From contig NZ_JAAVLX010000009.1 in NCBI RefSeq assembly GCF_013114825.1, positions 248,001-312,000 on the forward strand: DNA of 64,000 bases, in the 5' to 3' direction. The notes below the pieces were generated by a model. The model did no database searches, was not told the origin of the DNA, and was given only the letters and a program-made list of their open reading frames with translations. The position numbers and the translations under genes were made by a program. This stretch comes from Bradyrhizobium australiense (GTDB lineage: Bacteria; Pseudomonadota; Alphaproteobacteria; Rhizobiales; Xanthobacteraceae). Shown here piece by piece: positions 59,565-64,000 of the stretch (positions within the stretch are counted from its first letter, which is position 1; the number at the start of each line of letters is the position of its first letter).

Positions 59565-61856
59565 CTACTCCTCCGCCTGAAGATCTACCTCTGCCGGCGT
59601 GGCATCGACGGCGCGCGGTGGCACGACGCGCGGCGCAAGCACGGGGGCGTCGGTCTCGCTCTCGTCACCCGTGGCCGGCGACCACGGGCGGTCGATCCCC
59701 CTCGGCTTCGCCGCTTCGACGATAAATCCCTCGCGGCTACGGCGCAACGCCATCGCGCCCTGCCGCCGCAGCCGTTCAGCATCGACGATCGAAGCCACGC
59801 AGGCCGCGGGCGCCTGCCGCAGCGTCACAATCAGCGCTGCGCGCTCGCAATCGTCCGAAAACGCCTCGGGCCTGAACGCCTGCGCGATCAAGCCGCCGGC
59901 GGATTGCATCACGCAGCCAAGTTCGTCGCAAGAAACTCCTGACGTGAGCGACGCGTCAGCCGCGGTGCGCGCGTCCGCATCCGCCGCCAGCCACTCCTTC
60001 AGCAGGAAAACGTCCCGAGACCTCTTGGCCGCGTGCATCAGATGCAGCCGGCCATCCTGGCCGCGGACCCCGACATTGCGCCCGTCGGCGGAAATCAGGA
60101 TGTCAGGCTGCGGCACCCGCGCCGCCCACAGCGCCGCTGATAGCACCAGCGCCGCGCCCGACCAGCGCAGCGGCGTGCGCAGCAGGCCGAGCAGGATGAT
60201 GCCAAGGCTCGCCGCGATCAGCGGTCCGATGCCGAATGCCGGCACCCGCCCGACCGCGCCGGGCAAAGCCGCGACCCATTGCGTGACAGCGATCATCCAG
60301 TCGATGCCGACGCCCATGATCGCCCAGAACAGGCGGTCGAAGCCGAACGGCATGGCGACGAGGCCGAGGAGGCCCGCCGGCATCACGATCGCCGAAACAA
60401 CCGGCATCGCCGCGAGATTGGCCAGCACGCCGTAAGGCGTGACCCGGTGGAAGTGAAAGGCCGCGTAAGGCGTGGTCGCGAGCCCCGCGACCAATGAGGC
60501 CAGCAACAGCATCGTCAGCTCGCGGCCGCCCCACAGCGCGGCACGCGCGGTCGCGGTGTGATCTGCGGTCGCGAACAGACGGGGCATGCCGATCTGCACC
60601 AGCGCGACGAGACCCAGCGTGGCGGCAAACGACATCTGAAAACTCGGATGCACCAGCGCTTCCGGCGCGACCGTCAGCACGATCAGGGCGGCGACCGCGA
60701 GCGTGCGAAACGTAATCGCGCGGCGATCGACCATGACGGCGATCAGCACCACGGCCGTCATGAAGAACGATCTTTGCGTCGCGACCTCGGCGCCGGACAG
60801 CAACAGATAGAACGCGGCGGCAACGAGGGCTGCCGCCGCCGACCACTTCTTGATGGGCTGGCCGACCGTGAACACGGGAAACAGCGCCAGTAGTGCCCGC
60901 ACCGCGAAGAACACGACGCCGGCGACAACAGCCATGTGATAGCCGGAGATCGACAGCACGTGCCCCAAGCCGGAGATGAACATCGCGTCGTTGACCGGCG
61001 GCGAGATCGCATCGCGCCGACCGGTCAATAGCGCGGTGGCAATGGCGCGCTTATCGCCCTCCAGCGTTGTCCTGATCCGCGCATCGATCGTGTCGCGCAG
61101 GCCCTGCATCACGGCCGAATAGCGCAGGCGGAGCCCGCCGCCTTCCGGCGGCTCGGTGGTCTTGATCGCGCCCATCACGAAGCCGGAGGCGCCGATGCCG
61201 GCGAAAAACATGTCGCGGCTGAAATCGTAGCTGCCCGGCCGCACCGGCGAAAGCGGCGGCAACAGCCGCGCCTTCAACTCGACGAAGCTGCCGACCGGCG
61301 GCGCCGTGCCCTTCTTTACCGAGAGCCGTACGCGCTCCAGCTTCGTCGTTCCGCGCGCGCTTTCCATGGTGGCCACGCGAAGGACAAAACGGTCGGTGCG
61401 CTCGCGAATGTCGCGGGTCTCGACAAAGCCGGTCAGCGATACCGAGAACATCGGCCGCGCCAACACGCCATGCGCGATCCGCGCCGTCTTCCACGTCGCT
61501 ATCGCAAAGCCTGCCGCAACGGCTGCGATCATCACCGCGGCGGGAAAGAACTTTTGCCGCCGCAACAGAACCGCCACCGCGCACAGCGCGATCGCCACAA
61601 TGGCAGCCGCCGACAGCACCGGCTCATGATCGGCAGCGAAGTAAAAGGCAATGCCGGTGCCGAACGCCACCGGCACCCACGGCAGCAAGCGGCCGGCACC
61701 AGCTTCCGCGCGCGCCCATGCGCGCAGGGTCTCGATCAGCGGCGGCCAAAACGCGGGACGTGATGGCAGAATGCCGCCGACCGGCGCCGCAGCGCCCGGC
61801 GGCCAAGTCCCGGCATAGCCCCGCTTTCGACCCGACGTGTCGCCCTGCTCCGTCAC
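59565..61856 (-). CDS. comEC: ComEC/Rec2-family competence membrane protein
   Basis: DNA-uptake channel protein of 763 residues. An N-terminal soluble region is followed by helices (AVLSAAAIVAIALCAVAVLL), an OB-fold-like region (RDIRERTDRFVLRVATMESA, PVRPGSYDFSRDMFFAGIGASGFVMG), the ComEC core GLGHVLSISGYHMAVVAGVVFF with the signature SG-H, and about ten helices. The C-terminal part is soluble and shortened; a full beta-lactamase-like domain with H-x-D-H metal motif is not apparent. It converges on the small gene at 59330. Function in transformation is assumed from the family. Confidence 0.92.
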   Translation of the reverse strand: MTEQGDTSGRKRGYAGTWPPGAAAPVGGILPSRPAFWPPLIETLRAWARAEAGAGRLLPWVPVAFGTGIAFYFAADHEPVLSAAAIVAIALCAVAVLLRRQKFFPAAVMIAAVAAGFAIATWKTARIAHGVLARPMFSVSLTGFVETRDIRERTDRFVLRVATMESARGTTKLERVRLSVKKGTAPPVGSFVELKARLLPPLSPVRPGSYDFSRDMFFAGIGASGFVMGAIKTTEPPEGGGLRLRYSAVMQGLRDTIDARIRTTLEGDKRAIATALLTGRRDAISPPVNDAMFISGLGHVLSISGYHMAVVAGVVFFAVRALLALFPVFTVGQPIKKWSAAAALVAAAFYLLLSGAEVATQRSFFMTAVVLIAVMVDRRAITFRTLAVAALIVLTVAPEALVHPSFQMSFAATLGLVALVQIGMPRLFATADHTATARAALWGGRELTMLLLASLVAGLATTPYAAFHFHRVTPYGVLANLAAMPVVSAIVMPAGLLGLVAMPFGFDRLFWAIMGVGIDWMIAVTQWVAALPGAVGRVPAFGIGPLIAASLGIILLGLLRTPLRWSGAALVLSAALWAARVPQPDILISADGRNVGVRGQDGRLHLMHAAKRSRDVFLLKEWLAADADARTAADASLTSGVSCDELGCVMQSAGGLIAQAFRPEAFSDDCERAALIVTLRQAPAACVASIVDAERLRRQGAMALRRSREGFIVEAAKPRGIDRPWSPATGDESETDAPVLAPRVVPPRAVDATPAEVDLQAEE

Positions 61857-61977
61857 TGAGCCTACACCTTACGCTCTCGTGGATGGCACAAGACTACCGG
61901 ACGCTGTATTGAGGCCGCTAGCGGAACGAATGCAGAAACCTGAAGAAATGCACGATGGCCCGCGCTACAATCACGTC

Positions 61978-62226
61978 ATGAGACTTGCGGCCTGCCTCTT
62001 ATTTGCTTTGGCGACGTCAGCATCCGCTGCCGCAGCGGCTGAACAATGCCGCTTCATCGAAGCGAGAGCAGAGCGCGAGGCGTGCTATCAGCGCCAGGAT
62101 GTTGCGCGGGCTGCCCGGCAACAGGCTAATGAGGCCCGGCAGGCACAGCAAAAGCCGTATGAGCCGATGGCCCAGGAGGATGCTCAGCTCGCCAAATCCC
62201 TGCGCAGCATTTGCCGGGGCTGCTAG
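61978..62226 (+). CDS. small exported cysteine-containing protein, unknown
   Basis: 82 residues from ATG at 61978. The signal peptide MRLAACLLFALATSASAAAA precedes a charged helical mature part with four cysteines (EQCRFIEARAEREACYQRQD near the start, SICRGC at the end), probably forming disulfides. The E-A-R-A-E-R-E-A-C-Y-Q-R pattern resembles other small rhizobial periplasmic proteins of unknown role. Divergent from comEC by 121 bp. Confidence 0.72.
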   Translation: MRLAACLLFALATSASAAAAAEQCRFIEARAEREACYQRQDVARAARQQANEARQAQQKPYEPMAQEDAQLAKSLRSICRGC

Positions 62227-62328
62227 GCCGATCCTGGAGGACGCCGTGGACGCGAAAGGTCGTCACGCTCAAGCCAACGCCCATCGCGGCCGACCGCTAC
62301 CCCCGACGGGCGGCTAACTCTCTCGTCC

Positions 62329-62685
62329 TCAGCCGGCGCCCCAGCGGTCGTGCCACCAGGTGCTGAAATCACGATCCGTCATCAGTTCCCAGGCAGCAAA
62401 CAGGATCACCAATAGGCCCGACAATACGCTGTTCACCGTAGCTGCGCCCACCTCATAACCGACCGTCCACGGTGCTACCACGAGCGCCAGACCCAGAAGC
62501 ATCTCTCCCCATTCCTCCAAGTAAGAAGGAACGACAAATGCCTCGACGGCAAACAGGATGATGCCGAACCCGAGTGCGATAGTTAGCGCGACGGCTGCCC
62601 CGGCCATGCCGAGGACGAACGGCGAAACGACCAGCCACGCACCCACCATCAGGCTGACAACGTCCTGCCAGTGTTGAATGCGCAT
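62329..62685 (-). CDS. SPW-repeat membrane protein
   Basis: 118-residue membrane protein from ATG at 62685, with GGGAGGTGAG a few bases upstream. Four hydrophobic helices are arranged as two SPW repeats: WQDVVSLMVGAWLVVSPFVLGM and EEWGEMLLGLALVVAPWTVGYE, each with the S/A-P-F/W element that names the family. Function unknown. It is divergent from the glutamine synthetase group. Confidence 0.88.
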   Translation of the reverse strand: MRIQHWQDVVSLMVGAWLVVSPFVLGMAGAAVALTIALGFGIILFAVEAFVVPSYLEEWGEMLLGLALVVAPWTVGYEVGAATVNSVLSGLLVILFAAWELMTDRDFSTWWHDRWGAG

Positions 62686-62947
62686 GATGCTCACCTCCCT
62701 CTTCCATGGATATGGTGGTGCGGCACTCAAAGCGCAGCCGTCCGGCCTGCGTGTGTTGCCGCTGCTCTTCCCCCGGAGCCACCATCCAATCCCGGCAGCT
62801 CACCGGCAGGACGCGCTCTTAAAAGCGCTCTTGCAAGTGCGCCGCAGCAGGATGCACACTGTAAGCGCAGGATCAGGTGTCAACGTCTACGGCTCTCAGC
62901 TCGACTGGAATTCACGGTCGCGCTCAGAACGAGAGGAGCATGACGCC

Positions 62948-63130
62948 ATGCGAGAAACCGAAATCCACGACTATGCGCGGCAGTTGCTGGAAGCACATGG
63001 CGCCAAGGCCATTGCGGAAGCCGCCCAGAACGCCATCGAACTCGAGGCAAAAGGCGAGGTCGAACTGGCCAGAACCTGGCGCCATATCGAGGACGCGATG
63101 AAGATGATGCGCGGGCCCCACCAAAGCTGA
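62948..63130 (+). CDS. 60-residue soluble protein, unknown
   Basis: Begins MRETEIHDYARQLLEAHGAK and is helical throughout (AIAEAAQNAIELEAKGEVELARTWRHIEDAMKMM). AGAGGAG lies upstream, though a little far. It is 113 bp before the glutamine synthetase gene, same strand. Its composition is like small stress-induced proteins recalled from this group; no domain name can be given. Confidence 0.7.
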   Translation: MRETEIHDYARQLLEAHGAKAIAEAAQNAIELEAKGEVELARTWRHIEDAMKMMRGPHQS

Positions 63131-63243
63131 GGTTGCTAGCACGGTAACGCAGAACGTGCGCCAGGACCCGTCGCAGGCCGCTTCGCCGCGGCTGAAGGGC
63201 GCATGACGTCCAAGATGCGGCCCTCCATTCCAGGAGTGAAGCC

Positions 63244-64000
63244 ATGTTTCCGAAGTGTGCGACAGCCGAAGATCTCGTGAAGGCGATCAAAGACGAGAAG
63301 GTGCAGATGATCGATCTGCGCTTCACCGACTTGCCCGGGGTGTGGCAGCATTTTTCCGTCCCGCCGAGTGCAGCGACTATCGATGCTCTCAGCGAAGGCA
63401 TTGGATTCGACGGCTCATCCATCCGCGGCTTTCAGGAAATCCAGGAAAGCGACATGCTGGTCGTGCCGGACCCGGCCACGGCGTTCCTTGACCCGTATTC
63501 CCCTACGTCGACCCTGGTCCTGATCTGCAACATCAGGGACCCTGTGACCGGTCAACCCTATAGCCGTGACGCCCGTTACATCGCCCAGAAGGCCGAAACC
63601 AACTTGAGGGGCACCGGCCTCGCCGATACGAGTTACTTCGGCCCGGAGGCGGAGTTCTTCGTGTTCAACGACGTGCGCTACGGACAGGGCATCAATTACG
63701 CTTTCCATGAAATCGATTCCAGCGAAGGCAGTTGGAATACCGGCAAGGAGGAAGAGCCGAATCTGGCCCACAAGCCGCGCCCCAAGGAAGGATATTTTCC
63801 CGTTCCCCCGACCGATAGCATGCAGGCTCTCCGCACCGAAATGGTGCTGACGATGGAACAGCTGGGCATCCAGATCGAAGCCCATCACCATGAAGTCGCG
63901 ACCGGCGGCCAGAACGAGATCGACATGCGCTTCACTACGCTCACCCGCATGGCGGACAATCTGATGATCTACAAATACGTGGTGAAGAACACCGCCCGCG
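63244..64000 (+). CDS. glnA: type I glutamine synthetase, 3' end outside window
   Basis: First 252 residues of a GSI enzyme (glutamate plus ammonia to glutamine). ATG at 63244 has AGGAG upstream. Visible are MIDLRFTDLPGVWQHFSVPP, IGFDGSSIRGFQEIQESDML, the metal/ATP motif YFGPEAEFFVFNDV, KEGYFPVPPTDSMQALRTEM and HHHEVATGGQNEIDMRF. The last motif and the short insertion GSWNTGKEE are closer to the actinobacterial/GSI-beta GlnA1 form than to the usual rhizobial GlnA, whose equivalent is written HHHEVAAAQHELGIKF in my memory. There is no glnB beside it, so it is probably a second, paralogous synthetase. The symbol refers to the family, not to the main enzyme. Confidence 0.88.
   Translation, partial: MFPKCATAEDLVKAIKDEKVQMIDLRFTDLPGVWQHFSVPPSAATIDALSEGIGFDGSSIRGFQEIQESDMLVVPDPATAFLDPYSPTSTLVLICNIRDPVTGQPYSRDARYIAQKAETNLRGTGLADTSYFGPEAEFFVFNDVRYGQGINYAFHEIDSSEGSWNTGKEEEPNLAHKPRPKEGYFPVPPTDSMQALRTEMVLTMEQLGIQIEAHHHEVATGGQNEIDMRFTTLTRMADNLMIYKYVVKNTAR

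Noticed and set aside
62678..62947. Plus-strand frame running into the 60-residue gene from 62678
   Set aside because: The first 90 codons are shadow of the SPW gene start and non-coding sequence; a start at 62948 with a purine-rich site upstream is more credible.
1..64000. tRNA, rRNA, CRISPR array, riboswitch, insertion sequence or prophage
   Set aside because: Read through the gaps for cloverleaf arms, regularly spaced direct repeats, transposase motifs and known riboswitch cores; none was seen. A structured-RNA search could still find weak ones.

Overview
The window looks like a chromosomal segment of a high-GC alphaproteobacterium of the Bradyrhizobium/Rhodopseudomonas group (Nitrobacteraceae). 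The evidence is the backbone gene set and order (lpdA-pdhC-pdhB-pdhA-ftsB, eno, kdsA, pyrG, secG, tpiA, ppiD, trpD-trpC-moaC, moeA, lexA, comEC), the alphaproteobacterial GAAC-N7-GAAC LexA box, E1-beta with its own lipoyl domain, and several dispersed palindromic repeats of the kind common in Bradyrhizobium. The genus is inferred from memory of families and gene order, not from a search.

Layout. 1-4.1 kb: an RND efflux permease (3' end outside the window) with its membrane fusion protein. 4.2-9 kb: xthA, a GNAT enzyme, an ExoR-like Sel1 protein overlapping the end of ilvD, and an ElaA-like acetyltransferase. 9.5-13 kb: a small RTX calcium-binding protein, a Bug-type binding protein and a threonine synthase-like PLP enzyme. 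13.1-19.5 kb: the pyruvate dehydrogenase genes with a DUF5076-like gene embedded, and ftsB. 19.7-25.7 kb: a flavin reductase, a very short unlisted gene, an MDR dehydrogenase, eno, a streptogramin lyase-like protein followed by a broken cytochrome c gene, and queF. 25.7-32.6 kb: a VOC protein, then a distinctive cluster (multi-spanning membrane protein, AmmeMemoRadiSam radical SAM enzyme, Mth938-like protein, C13 legumain-type peptidase), then a glutaminase-STAS-cNMP gene broken by an internal deletion. 32.6-45 kb: an MFS transporter, kdsA, a NIPSNAP protein, a two-component system followed by a phospholipid N-methyltransferase-like gene, pyrG, secG, an XRE-cupin regulator, tpiA and ppiD. 45-57.7 kb: trpD-trpC-moaC, then a block of about 9 kb (GGDEF-EAL protein, secreted proteins, CtpA-type protease, old yellow enzyme, HAD hydrolase) that separates moaC from moeA. 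57.7-64 kb: lexA with its own operator, two small unknown genes, comEC, an SPW-repeat protein, and the start of a glutamine synthetase that does not resemble the usual rhizobial GlnA.

Most genes are housekeeping. The less ordinary content is: two probable pseudogenes caused by small lesions (cytochrome c nonsense codon; glutaminase deletion with frameshift); the AmrS/Mth938/C13 peptidase cluster, which is the best candidate here for an undescribed system; a mosaic of at least six dispersed palindromic repeat families; and a 15-bp tandem repeat that carries the stop codon of the gene before moeA. No rRNA, tRNA, CRISPR array, intact insertion sequence or prophage was recognised. Start codons were chosen from family alignments recalled from memory and from visible Shine-Dalgarno sequences; all functions are by recognition, not database search.
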